DNA of 8,516 bases from an uncultured Duganella sp. (GCA_946482635.1 CAMLSG010000231.1:1-8516); one strand, 5' to 3'. Shown: positions 1 to 6,568, counted from the first letter of the stretch. The notes: a model not told the origin generated them from the letters alone. Numbers and translations: made by a program.

Positions 1-6
1 CGGTTT

Positions 7-1098
7 TCAGGCCGCCAGCACAGCCTTAGGCGCCACCAGCCGCGCCGTCTCACCCTCAACAAACTGCGCCGCGAAAACCCGCTTCTCCGCCTCGAACTCC
101 CCATCAGCCTCGATCAGGTTGCAGATCAGGTCCGCAGTCGCCACCGCCATCTTGTGCAATGGCTGCTTAAGCGTAGTGAGCTCATAGCTCAACCACGTCG
201 ACCCCTCCACCGCATCGCACCCCACCACCGACATCTGCGACGGCACGTCGATATGCAAATGCTGGCGCGCCGCGTCCACGCAGCCCATGGCCATTGCATC
301 ATTCCCGCAAATCACCGTATCCGGCACCGCACCAATGCGCGCAATCAGCTCATGTAGCCCCGCCACGCCGCTGGAATAGTCAAAGCAGCCATGGAACACC
401 GGCGCCTCCGGCAGCCCCAGTTCGGCGATCCGGTCCAGCGCCCCGCGCAAGCGCTCGAGCGCCACCGAATTCTGGGCCGGCCCGCCAATCAGGGCAAACT
501 GGCGATGGCCCGCAGCCGCCAGGCGGGTCACCAGCGCGCGGCTGGCCTCATACTGGTCGCACAGCACCGTATTGACGTTCAGGTCGCGCAAATGGCGATT
601 AAACACCACCAGCGGCACTTTCCGTCGCTTGAACTCATTGACATGAGCCTCGGTCAGCTTCGAGGCCGCTACCACGCCGTCCACCTGGAACTGCCAGATC
701 TCGGTCAGGATGCTCTCGATCTCGCCCTCGTGCTGCATGGTGAAGAGCAGGGCGCGCTTGCCGCGCCGATTGAGCTGCTGGCTAAGCTCCGACAAAGCTG
801 CCGGGTTGTACAGCATGCTGGTGTGGGACACCACGATCGCCACGATATTGGTACGGCGTGTGATCAGGCTGCGGGCGGCAGCGTTCGGGATGTATTCCAG
901 GCCTTCGGCAGCCTTCATCACCCGCGCATAGGTCGCCTTCGAGACGCTGGCGCCGGGCTTGAAACAGCGCGAGACCGCCGATTGCGAGACACCCGCTACA
1001 AGCGCGACATCGTAGGAGGTGACGCGGCGTCCCTCCAGGAGGATGATAGCCTTTTGTTCGGCAAGGCTGATCGCAGGTTGTGGCTTGGTTTGGCGCAT
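7..1098 (-). CDS. LacI/GalR-family transcriptional repressor
   Basis: A cytoplasmic DNA-binding regulator that normally releases its operator, or binds it, in response to a sugar-like ligand. The 363-residue protein has a LacI-type helix-turn-helix at about residues 26-46 (VTSYDVALVAGVSQSAVSRC), the hinge-helix motif PNAAARSL at 71-78, and a periplasmic-binding-protein-like ligand domain from about 81 to 350. The latter includes the typical VDGVVAAS, FNRH, AIGG-like (ALIGGP) and VICGNDAMAMGC segments. About 25 residues precede the HTH, a little longer than classical LacI. I chose the ATG at 1098 because a likely extended -10 lies at 1149-1157. The in-frame GTG at 1158 would add 20 residues but falls inside that promoter and has no well-placed Shine-Dalgarno. 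The ligand cannot be read from sequence. The gene diverges from the Hsp70 gene, and its real target may lie beyond position 1. Confidence 0.93.
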   Translation of the reverse strand: MRQTKPQPAISLAEQKAIILLEGRRVTSYDVALVAGVSQSAVSRCFKPGASVSKATYARVMKAAEGLEYIPNAAARSLITRRTNIVAIVVSHTSMLYNPAALSELSQQLNRRGKRALLFTMQHEGEIESILTEIWQFQVDGVVAASKLTEAHVNEFKRRKVPLVVFNRHLRDLNVNTVLCDQYEASRALVTRLAAAGHRQFALIGGPAQNSVALERLRGALDRIAELGLPEAPVFHGCFDYSSGVAGLHELIARIGAVPDTVICGNDAMAMGCVDAARQHLHIDVPSQMSVVGCDAVEGSTWLSYELTTLKQPLHKMAVATADLICNLIEADGEFEAEKRVFAAQFVEGETARLVAPKAVLAA

Positions 1099-1148
1099 GA
1101 ATGCGGACTGGCGGGCGGAATGCTTGCGAATTTGAAAATAGATCCCTA

Positions 1149-1157
1149 ATCTTACCA
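1149..1157 (-). promoter_or_regulatory. Candidate extended -10 promoter of the LacI-family gene
   Basis: Read on the minus strand the sequence is TGGTAAGAT, a TGn extension directly before TAAGAT (4 of 6 to TATAAT). No good -35 hexamer sits 16-18 bases upstream, which is tolerated for extended -10 promoters. It would start transcription near 1142 and give a leader of about 44 bases to the ATG at 1098. This is inferred from sequence only. Confidence 0.4.
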
Positions 1158-1230
1158 CATGGCAATAGTTTCCCTCGGTTTACACGCGACAGGGGGCCCT
1201 TCGGTGTGGCGCCCAAGCCGCGCTGCACTC

Positions 1231-1239
1231 TGGTAAAAT
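1231..1239 (+). promoter_or_regulatory. Candidate extended -10 promoter of the Hsp70-like gene
   Basis: TGGTAAAAT is a TGn extension plus TAAAAT (5 of 6 to TATAAT). It lies about 20 bases before the ATG at 1260, so the leader would be only about 14 bases. I see no recognisable -35 at the right distance. The 73 bases between this element and the opposite-strand extended -10 hold GC-rich sequence without a clear LacI-type operator palindrome. Confidence 0.45.
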
Positions 1240-1259
1240 ACCGCCCCTTTTGGTTTCGG

Positions 1260-2519
1260 ATGAATAAGATGGCACAGGCTTGCGGCATCGACTTTGGCAC
1301 TTCCAACTCCACCGTCGGTTGGGTGCGCCCCGGCCAGCCCATCATGCTGGAACTCGAAGATGGCAAGATGACCCTGCCGTCCGTGGTGTTCTTCAACGCG
1401 GAAGACGAGGAAACCAGCTATGGCCGCGCGGCCCTGGCCGAATACCTGGCCGGCTGCGAGGGGCGCCTGATGCGCTCCCTGAAAAGCCTGCTGGGCACCA
1501 GCCTGATTGACGGCCAGACCGAGGTCGGCGGACGCGCGCTGCCATTCCGCTTGCTGCTGTCCCAGTTCATTGGCGAAGTAAAGCGCCGCGCGGAGAGCGC
1601 TGCGGGCCGCCATTTCGAACATGTGGTGATGGGCCGTCCGGTCCATTTCATTGATGACGACAAGGCCGCCGACCAGTTGGCGGAAGACACGCTGGCCGAG
1701 ATTGCGCGCAGCGTGGGTTTCCGCGAAGTGGCGTTCCAGTACGAGCCGATTGCGGCTGCATTCGAGTACGAATCCCAGATCGACCGCGAAGAACTGGTGC
1801 TGATCGCCGACATCGGCGGCGGTACTTCCGACTTTACCCTGGTGCGCCTGGGCCCGGACCGGGTGGCGCGCACCGATCGCAAGGACGATATCCTCGCCAC
1901 AGGCGGCGTGCATATCGGCGGTACCGACTTCGATAAATATCTCAGCCTGTCGAGCGTGATGCCGCTGTTGGGTTACGGCAGCCAGTTCCGGAGCGGCGCC
2001 GAGGTGCCCTCCAGCTACTATTTCAACCTGGCGACCTGGCATACGATCAACCAGGCCTATACCCGCAAGATGCAGGCGCAGTTGACTGAAATGATCCGCG
2101 ATGCGCGCGAACCGGCCAAGCTGGAGCGGCTGCAGCACCTGATCGAGGAACGCGCCGGCCATTGGCTGGCGTTGAAAGTGGAAGAGGCCAAGATTGGCCT
2201 GTCCGGGGCCGATGCGGTACAGCTCAATCTCAACCGCTTCTCGCCGCCAGTGCTGCTGGACGTGACGCTCTCCGGCTTCGATAGCGCGGTGGAACAGCTG
2301 GTGTCGAGTGTCGGCGTCACGGTAACGCAATTGCTGGCTGATGCGGGCGTGCAGCCGGGGCAGGTCGATACCATCTTCTTCACCGGCGGCTCGAGCGGCG
2401 TGCGCCTGCTGCGCGAGAGGATCGCAGCCCTGGTGCCGGGCGCCCGCCGCGTCGAGGGCGACCTGTTCGGCAGCATCGGCGCCGGCCTGGCGCGTGATGC
2501 ATTGCGCAAGTTTGCATAA
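1260..2519 (+). CDS. yegD: Hsp70-family ATPase, YegD-like (no substrate-binding domain)
   Basis: A 419-residue actin-fold ATPase of the YegD branch of Hsp70. Visible nucleotide-binding motifs are phosphate-1 GIDFGTSNSTVG (9-20), MGRPVHF (124-130), QYEPIAAA (160-167), phosphate-2 ADIGGGTSDFTLV (183-195) and the adenosine motif FFTGGSSGVRLL (373-384). The YegD-type insertion around MIRDAREPAKLERLQ is also present. The protein stops after the nucleotide-binding domain, so the peptide-binding domain and lid of DnaK (about 640 residues) are absent, as in E. coli YegD (about 450 residues from memory). It is probably cytoplasmic; its client and role are unknown. Start: ATG 1260 is the first after the likely -10. 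ATG 1269 (MAQACGIDFG) is an equally fair choice because GGA precedes it by eight bases. The gene ends 19 bases before the next gene, so read-through transcription is likely. Confidence 0.93.
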   Translation: MNKMAQACGIDFGTSNSTVGWVRPGQPIMLELEDGKMTLPSVVFFNAEDEETSYGRAALAEYLAGCEGRLMRSLKSLLGTSLIDGQTEVGGRALPFRLLLSQFIGEVKRRAESAAGRHFEHVVMGRPVHFIDDDKAADQLAEDTLAEIARSVGFREVAFQYEPIAAAFEYESQIDREELVLIADIGGGTSDFTLVRLGPDRVARTDRKDDILATGGVHIGGTDFDKYLSLSSVMPLLGYGSQFRSGAEVPSSYYFNLATWHTINQAYTRKMQAQLTEMIRDAREPAKLERLQHLIEERAGHWLALKVEEAKIGLSGADAVQLNLNRFSPPVLLDVTLSGFDSAVEQLVSSVGVTVTQLLADAGVQPGQVDTIFFTGGSSGVRLLRERIAALVPGARRVEGDLFGSIGAGLARDALRKFA

Positions 2520-2525
2520 TCTGCT

Positions 2526-2531
2526 TACAAT
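2526..2531 (+). promoter_or_regulatory. Candidate -10 element, possible leaderless promoter
   Basis: TACAAT (5 of 6 to TATAAT) lies seven bases after the Hsp70 stop codon. TTGCGC, 18 bases upstream inside the end of the Hsp70 gene, is a weak -35 candidate. The predicted transcription start (about 2538) falls directly before the GTG at 2539, and no Shine-Dalgarno is visible, so a leaderless message is possible. A very similar TTACAATA motif occurs at the right edge of the window. Confidence 0.4.
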
Positions 2532-2538
2532 AGCCGCC

Positions 2539-2889
2539 GTGAAGAAAGCCAATCGCCATTTCCTGCACGTGTTACTCGCGATGCTGCTGGTCCTGTCCCA
2601 GCAGCTCGGGATGGCGCACGCGGTATCGCACTGGTCGGACTTCCGGCATGGCAGTGAACAGCAGCAGGCGACCGATGTCGATGGCAATGGCCTGAGCGCA
2701 GGCCTGGCGCTGGACCACAACTGCAGCCAGTGCGCAGCGTTTGCTTCGCTGGCGACGGCGATTCACACGCCGAGCTTCACCTTCCCGTCTGTCGACTACA
2801 ATGCGCCGCAAGCCGGCGTCGCTTTGCCGCAGCTTCACAGCGGGCGCACTGCGCGCGCCTACGATTCGCGCGCTCCACCCCTGGCCTGA
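2539..2889 (+). CDS. Small secreted HxCxxC protein, DUF2946-like
   Basis: A 116-residue protein of unknown function. From the GTG at 2539 it begins with a good Sec signal peptide: basic KKANRH, then hydrophobic FLHVLLAMLLVLSQQLG, with likely cleavage after MAHA (residue 28). The mature part is periplasmic or membrane-associated. It has an HNCSQC motif (HxCxxC, residues 60-65) and several further histidines (31, 37, 76, 100). It ends in a SRAPP-type tail. Signal, HxCxxC and tail together resemble DUF2946 proteins, which I recall near copper or TonB-receptor genes; the family call is from memory. It lies 81 bases before the TonB-dependent receptor, suggesting a joint role in metal binding or delivery. 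An upstream in-frame ATG at 2497 overlaps the Hsp70 gene and would spoil the signal peptide, so I prefer the GTG. Confidence 0.78.
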   Translation: MKKANRHFLHVLLAMLLVLSQQLGMAHAVSHWSDFRHGSEQQQATDVDGNGLSAGLALDHNCSQCAAFASLATAIHTPSFTFPSVDYNAPQAGVALPQLHSGRTARAYDSRAPPLA

Positions 2890-2890
2890 C

Positions 2891-2952
2891 ACAAACAACG
2901 TAGTGCATTTGCTGCCGCCGCTGCCCTGTGCTGCGCGCTGGCTATTGTTTGT
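2891..2952 (+). repeat. 8-bp inverted repeat in the leader of the TonB receptor
   Basis: ACAAACAA (2891-2898) and TTGTTTGT (2945-2952) are perfect inverted copies separated by 46 bases of GC-rich sequence. They fill most of the gap between the small secreted-protein gene and the receptor gene. They could close a long leader hairpin just upstream of the receptor's ribosome-binding site, or be chance. No Zur-like palindrome and no rho-independent terminator is seen here. Confidence 0.3.
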
Positions 2953-2959
2953 CGTATCC

Positions 2960-2964
2960 AGAGG
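2960..2964 (+). promoter_or_regulatory. Ribosome-binding site of the TonB-dependent receptor
   Basis: AGAGG lies six bases before the ATG at 2971. It is a well-placed Shine-Dalgarno that fixes the receptor start and contrasts with the small gene upstream, which has none. Confidence 0.75.
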
Positions 2965-2970
2965 TTAAAT

Positions 2971-4950
2971 ATGAATTTCAAGTACTCCCTGCTGGCAGGC
3001 GCCGTCCTGTCGGCCGTATCCGCCATTGCCTGTGCCGATGACGGCGAAGTGACCAAGGTCGTCGTGACCGCCAACCCTTTCCACAAGGGCGAAACCGAGC
3101 AAATCCTGCTGCCGGCCAAAGTGCTGTCGGGCGATGAATTGCGCGACAAAATGGCGAACTCGCTGGGCGAGACGCTGTCGTCCGAACTGGGCGTGTCGTC
3201 GTCGGCCTTTGGCGCCGGCGCTTCGCGCCCAATCATCCGCGGCCTGGAAGGCGCCCGCGTGAAGATGCTGGAGAACGGCATGGCCGTGTCCGACGTGTCG
3301 GGGCTGTCCAACGACCACGCCGTTTCTGCCGAGGGCGCCGTGGCGCACCAGATCGAAATCCTGCGCGGCCCGGCATCCCTGATGTACGGCTCGGGAGCGA
3401 TCGGCGGCCTGGTGAACGTGGTGAACGAACGGATTCCGCCGGCGCTGGAACAAAAGCTGACCGGCCAGGCGGAAGCACGCTACAGCACCGTTGACGATGG
3501 CAAGGCGACTTCCGGCACCATCGATGGCGCCATCGGCAAGCTGGCGCTGCACCTGGACGCCAACACCCGCCAGACTGGTGACTACAAGATCCCGGGCAAC
3601 CGCGTTGAAGGCGACCCGGATTCGGCTTCCGGCCGCCTGCCGCACTCCGGCACCAAGGAAAAAGGCGCCGGCTTTGGCGGTTCCTACATCGATAGCTGGG
3701 GCTATGTCGGCGCATCCGTTTCGGGCCTGGACAACAAGTACGGCATTCCGAGCGAGGAAGGTTCCACGATCGACCAGCACCAGACCCGTTACGACATCGA
3801 CAGCCTGTTCAAGAACCCGGTGCCGGGCATCGAGTCGGCCAAGTTCAAGGCCGGCTATACCGATTACCGTCACGCCGAACTGGGCGACGACGGACAGCCG
3901 GAAGTGCTGTTCAAGAACCGTGCTATCGAAACCCGCGCCGAAGCGGTACACAAGGCGATCAGCGGCTGGCACGGTACCTTCGGCATGCAGACCGAGCTGA
4001 CGCACTTCTCGGCCCTTAGCGCTGAAGGCGGTCCGGACACGGTGCCGGTGACCCGCTCGAATTCGACTGCCGGATTCCTGGTCGAGGAGAAGGAATGGGG
4101 CCCGGTGCGCGTCAATGCCGGCCTGCGCCTGGAACGCGTGAAGCGTGAGCCGGTGAGCGGCCTGGATCGTTCCTTCTCGCTGCAAAGCGGCGCGCTGGGC
4201 GCCCTGTGGTCGTTTACACCCGGCTATGCGACCGGCCTGACCCTGTCCCGCTCGCAACGCGCGCCTTCGACCGAAGAACTTTATTCCGGCGGCCCGCACG
4301 ATGCGACCATCACCTTCGACCAGGGCGACCCGAACCTGCGCAAGGAAACTTCGCGCAATATCGAATTCTCGCTGCAGAAGACTGCCGGCCTGATTCGCTG
4401 GAAGGCCAACCTGTTCCATAACAGCATTTCGGACTTCATCTACGGCCATGTCACGGGCCGTACGCTTGACGAAGAAGGCAATGACGGTGGCGAGTTCCGC
4501 GAGCGCCTGTTCAGCCAGGGCGACGCCACCGTGCGCGGCGCCGAGGCGGAAGTCGAATACAACCCGCTGGCCATGGGCCTGAATGGCCGCCTGTTCGCCG
4601 ACACTTCGCATGGCGACCTGAAAAACAGCGGCAGCCTGCCGCTGCAGCCGGCATCGCGCGTGGGCGCGACGATCGGCTACCGCACTGCCAACTGGCGCGC
4701 GGGCGCCACCTGGATCCATGCGCAGTCGCAGGACCGCCTGGCGTCGTTCGAGGCTACGCCAACGGGCTCCTACAACCAGTTGAATGCGAACCTGTCGTAC
4801 ACGCAGAAGCTGAAAGACATGGACCTGACCTGGTTCGTGCTGGCGAAGAACCTGCTGAATGACGAAATCCGCGTTTCGACCTCGCTGCTGAAGGACGTAT
4901 CGCCCTTGCCGGGCCGCAGTTTCGTGTTTGGTGTGCGTGCCAAGTTCTGA
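2971..4950 (+). CDS. TonB-dependent outer-membrane receptor, ZnuD-like (metal uptake)
   Basis: A 659-residue outer-membrane receptor that would import its ligand with TonB-ExbBD energy. It has a signal peptide (cleavage after about residue 22, SAIACA), a TonB-box-like TKVVVTA at 28-34, and a plug domain at about 45-155. The plug includes RPIIRGLEG (86-94), SNDHAV (113-118) and EILRGPASLMYG (129-140). A 22-strand-type barrel follows and ends in the usual terminal Phe (RAKF). The plug and the segments RAPSTEELY, GPHDAT and PLPGRSFVFGV read like Neisseria ZnuD, the zinc receptor. By eye D115, H116, E324 and H443 fall where ZnuD has acidic/His metal ligands. The long His-rich loop of ZnuD is missing: residues 258-277 are short, with a single His. 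Zinc is the first guess; copper or another metal is possible given the HxCxxC neighbour. Confidence 0.92.
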   Translation: MNFKYSLLAGAVLSAVSAIACADDGEVTKVVVTANPFHKGETEQILLPAKVLSGDELRDKMANSLGETLSSELGVSSSAFGAGASRPIIRGLEGARVKMLENGMAVSDVSGLSNDHAVSAEGAVAHQIEILRGPASLMYGSGAIGGLVNVVNERIPPALEQKLTGQAEARYSTVDDGKATSGTIDGAIGKLALHLDANTRQTGDYKIPGNRVEGDPDSASGRLPHSGTKEKGAGFGGSYIDSWGYVGASVSGLDNKYGIPSEEGSTIDQHQTRYDIDSLFKNPVPGIESAKFKAGYTDYRHAELGDDGQPEVLFKNRAIETRAEAVHKAISGWHGTFGMQTELTHFSALSAEGGPDTVPVTRSNSTAGFLVEEKEWGPVRVNAGLRLERVKREPVSGLDRSFSLQSGALGALWSFTPGYATGLTLSRSQRAPSTEELYSGGPHDATITFDQGDPNLRKETSRNIEFSLQKTAGLIRWKANLFHNSISDFIYGHVTGRTLDEEGNDGGEFRERLFSQGDATVRGAEAEVEYNPLAMGLNGRLFADTSHGDLKNSGSLPLQPASRVGATIGYRTANWRAGATWIHAQSQDRLASFEATPTGSYNQLNANLSYTQKLKDMDLTWFVLAKNLLNDEIRVSTSLLKDVSPLPGRSFVFGVRAKF

Positions 4951-4951
4951 G

Positions 4952-4961
4952 TTTGCGCAAA
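4952..4961. repeat. 10-bp perfect palindrome after the receptor gene
   Basis: TTTGCGCAAA begins two bases after the receptor stop codon. It could be a small operator for the Sel1 gene. It is not a convincing terminator: the stem is short and no T-run follows. Confidence 0.3.
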
Positions 4962-4987
4962 ATCAAACGTAGCACGGAGTCGCTTCT

Positions 4988-4993
4988 TATACT
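4988..4993 (+). promoter_or_regulatory. Candidate -10 element of the Sel1-repeat gene
   Basis: TATACT (5 of 6 to TATAAT) lies in the AT-rich part of the 75-base gap, about 32 bases before the ATG at 5026. No good -35 is seen. The gap otherwise holds only the small palindrome and the ribosome-binding site. Confidence 0.3.
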
Positions 4994-5014
4994 TTAGATA
5001 ACAATCGAGGGTAT

Positions 5015-5020
5015 GGGAGG
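5015..5020 (+). promoter_or_regulatory. Strong Shine-Dalgarno of the Sel1-repeat gene
   Basis: GGGAGG lies five bases before the ATG at 5026. It fixes this start and is the strongest ribosome-binding site in the window. Confidence 0.75.
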
Positions 5021-5025
5021 CGACG

Positions 5026-5997
5026 ATGGGCAAACGTCTGGTGGACCGGGAGCGCATCTTCCGGTGGTTCCTTGGCCCCGCCCAGCGGGGCAATCCCTAC
5101 GCCCAGTTCAACCTGGCGCTTCTTTACAAAAACGGACAGGGCGTCGAAACCGATATGCGCCAGGCTTTCAGCTGGATGCGCCTGTCGGCCCTGCAAGGCC
5201 TGGCTTTTGCGCAGAACCAGCTCGGCGCCATGTACTACAGGGGCGTCGGCACGGCGAACAGCGATGCCGAGGCGGTGTACTGGTTCCGGCGTGCCGCGCG
5301 CCAGGGCGACCCCGCTGCGCAGCAAAACCTTGGGCAGATGTACCGTCGCGGGCGCGGTGTCCCCGTCAACGAAGAAATGGCCGCGCGCTGGTTTGGCCGG
5401 GCTGCTGAACAAGGCGTCTCGAGCGCCCAGGCGCTGTTGGGCGAGGCTTACCTGAATGGGCGCGGCGTGGCGGCCGACTGCCGGCTGGCACAAGCCTGGC
5501 TGCGCAAGGCCGCGGTGCGCGGCGAGGTCCATGCCCAATGCCTGTTAGGCAGCATGTACGCCCACGGCACAGGCGTGGAGCGCGACCCCGTTCAAGCGTT
5601 GATGTGGTACAGCATGGCGGCGGAGGGCGGCTCGGTCCAGGCCCAGTTCAGCGTGGCGGTCCTGTACGCCGGCGGGAACGGGGTGCAGCGCGACCTGGTA
5701 CAGGCAGTCCATTGGTATCGCAGCGCGGCCGAAAAAGGCGATGCGGCGGCCCAGAACAATCTCGGTGTGCTGTATGCGACGGGGCAGGGCGTGGCGCAGG
5801 ATGAAGGCGAGGCGCTGCGCTGGTACAGGCGCGCGGCCGCGCAGGGTCACGCGCTGGCGCGGCACAATCTTGCCGGCTTGCGGGAAGGCGCGGGCAATGT
5901 CGTGCAGCCCGAAGAACAGGCGCTCGGGAACATTAATTTCGATGAAATATTGCGGCAGCGTCCACGCCTGCCGGAGGCGCGCAATAGTCCGCGTTGA
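5026..5997 (+). CDS. Sel1-like repeat protein (tetratricopeptide superfamily)
   Basis: A 323-residue protein made almost entirely of Sel1 repeats, helix-turn-helix units that form a curved scaffold for binding other proteins. After a partial first unit (about 13-43), seven complete 36-residue units follow without insertion or gap: 44-79, 80-115, 116-151, 152-187, 188-223, 224-259 and 260-295. Each follows a pattern such as A..WYR.AA.QG...AQ.NLG.LY..G.GV..D. The 28-residue tail (EEQALGNINFDEILRQ...) is unrelated to the repeats. There is no signal peptide or membrane segment, so it should be cytoplasmic, unlike many secreted Sel1 proteins. The partner is unknown. It converges on the c-di-GMP-enzyme operon, and the stop codons are four bases apart. 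The family call is secure; the function is not. Confidence 0.92.
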   Translation: MGKRLVDRERIFRWFLGPAQRGNPYAQFNLALLYKNGQGVETDMRQAFSWMRLSALQGLAFAQNQLGAMYYRGVGTANSDAEAVYWFRRAARQGDPAAQQNLGQMYRRGRGVPVNEEMAARWFGRAAEQGVSSAQALLGEAYLNGRGVAADCRLAQAWLRKAAVRGEVHAQCLLGSMYAHGTGVERDPVQALMWYSMAAEGGSVQAQFSVAVLYAGGNGVQRDLVQAVHWYRSAAEKGDAAAQNNLGVLYATGQGVAQDEGEALRWYRRAAAQGHALARHNLAGLREGAGNVVQPEEQALGNINFDEILRQRPRLPEARNSPR

Positions 5998-6001
5998 GCA
6001 G

Positions 6002-6568
6002 TTATCGCTGCGCAGTTAAAGGACGATCGGTGCCGGGAGCCAGCACTACGGTGGTGTTCAGGTGTTCCAGTCCGGCCTGGGCTTCGACATTTTCGATGCG
6101 CACGGTATAAGCGCCCCGCACCAGCGCAAAATTCCCAAGGCTGCGCGAGCGCTGGTTGGCCCACTTGCTGGCCACGCACAAGGTGTTCACGGTGCGCGCA
6201 TACACCAGCGCATTGTCGGGTTGGTGCCGCACTTCCACCTTGAAGGCCATCGGCCTGCCGAAACTGGCGCGCGCCTGTTTCGGCACCTTGGCCAGGTCGA
6301 CGTCGTCGGCGCAGTCTTCAACGCGGCGATCGCCAATGATCAATACTTCCTGTTTGCTCAGGGATTCACCGGCAGGATTGCTCATTTCCAGCATCAGCGC
6401 ATAGCTCAAATCCACTGGCACTTCCACGTCGGCAGTGACGACGGTGCCCGCCTCGCCAAGCTTCATCTGGACGTCTTTCATCAGCGGCGGGAATTCACAG
6501 AGCGCGACCGTCGCCATCGCCAAGCCGACGATGGGTTTCTGGCACATGCTGTAGATGAATGGGCTCAT
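6002..6568 (-). CDS. Hypothetical protein, possibly exported, tentatively DUF5625-like
   Basis: A 188-residue protein I cannot name with certainty. The N-terminus has a weak hydrophobic segment (PIVGLAMATVALC, residues 12-24) after a single lysine. It could be a poor signal peptide; VALC is not a canonical lipobox because Leu precedes Cys. The rest is beta-rich, with segments such as FKVEVRH (109-115), FALVRGAYTVRIENVEA (147-163) and LNTTVVLAP (170-178). This pattern resembles DUF5625 proteins as I remember them. C86 and C131 could form a disulfide if it is exported. It starts 14 bases after the stop of the EAL-CBS-GGDEF gene on the same strand, so the two are very likely one transcript. The ATG at 6568 has only a weak GGA before it; the ATG at 6547 (residue 8) is an alternative start. 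Confidence 0.8.
   Translation of the reverse strand: MSPFIYSMCQKPIVGLAMATVALCEFPPLMKDVQMKLGEAGTVVTADVEVPVDLSYALMLEMSNPAGESLSKQEVLIIGDRRVEDCADDVDLAKVPKQARASFGRPMAFKVEVRHQPDNALVYARTVNTLCVASKWANQRSRSLGNFALVRGAYTVRIENVEAQAGLEHLNTTVVLAPGTDRPLTAQR

Noticed and set aside
1099..1158. Twenty-residue N-terminal extension of the LacI-family protein from a GTG at 1158
   Set aside because: The stretch is AT-rich, overlaps the likely promoter, lacks a well-spaced Shine-Dalgarno, and is not needed for the HTH domain.
2497..2538. Upstream ATG start for the small HxCxxC protein
   Set aside because: It overlaps the Hsp70 gene by 23 bases and places a 14-residue non-basic segment before the signal peptide. 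The GTG at 2539 gives a normal signal sequence.
1152..2720. Long open frame (about 520 codons) on the minus strand opposite the Hsp70 gene
   Set aside because: It is antisense to a well-supported Hsp70 gene, its translation has no recognisable domain and a low-complexity His/Ala/Gln-rich composition, and it has no ribosome-binding site. This is the usual shadow of a GC-rich gene.
2890..2970. A Zur- or Fur-type operator before the ZnuD-like receptor
   Set aside because: I looked for an AT-rich palindrome of that kind and saw only the widely spaced 8-bp inverted repeat, which does not match either box.
2965..4719. Long open frame (about 580 codons) on the minus strand opposite the TonB receptor
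   Set aside because: Its composition mirrors the receptor codons and it has no family motif. The receptor on the plus strand has signal peptide, plug, barrel and terminal Phe.
4951..4987. Rho-independent terminator after the receptor gene
   Set aside because: Only the TTTGCGCAAA palindrome and a weak GTTTG/CAAAC pair are present, with no stable GC stem followed by T residues.
6497..6568. Lipoprotein signal at the N-terminus of the 188-residue protein
   Set aside because: The only candidate cysteine (residue 24) is preceded by Leu in VALC, which breaks the lipobox rule for a small residue at -1, and the n-region is hardly basic.
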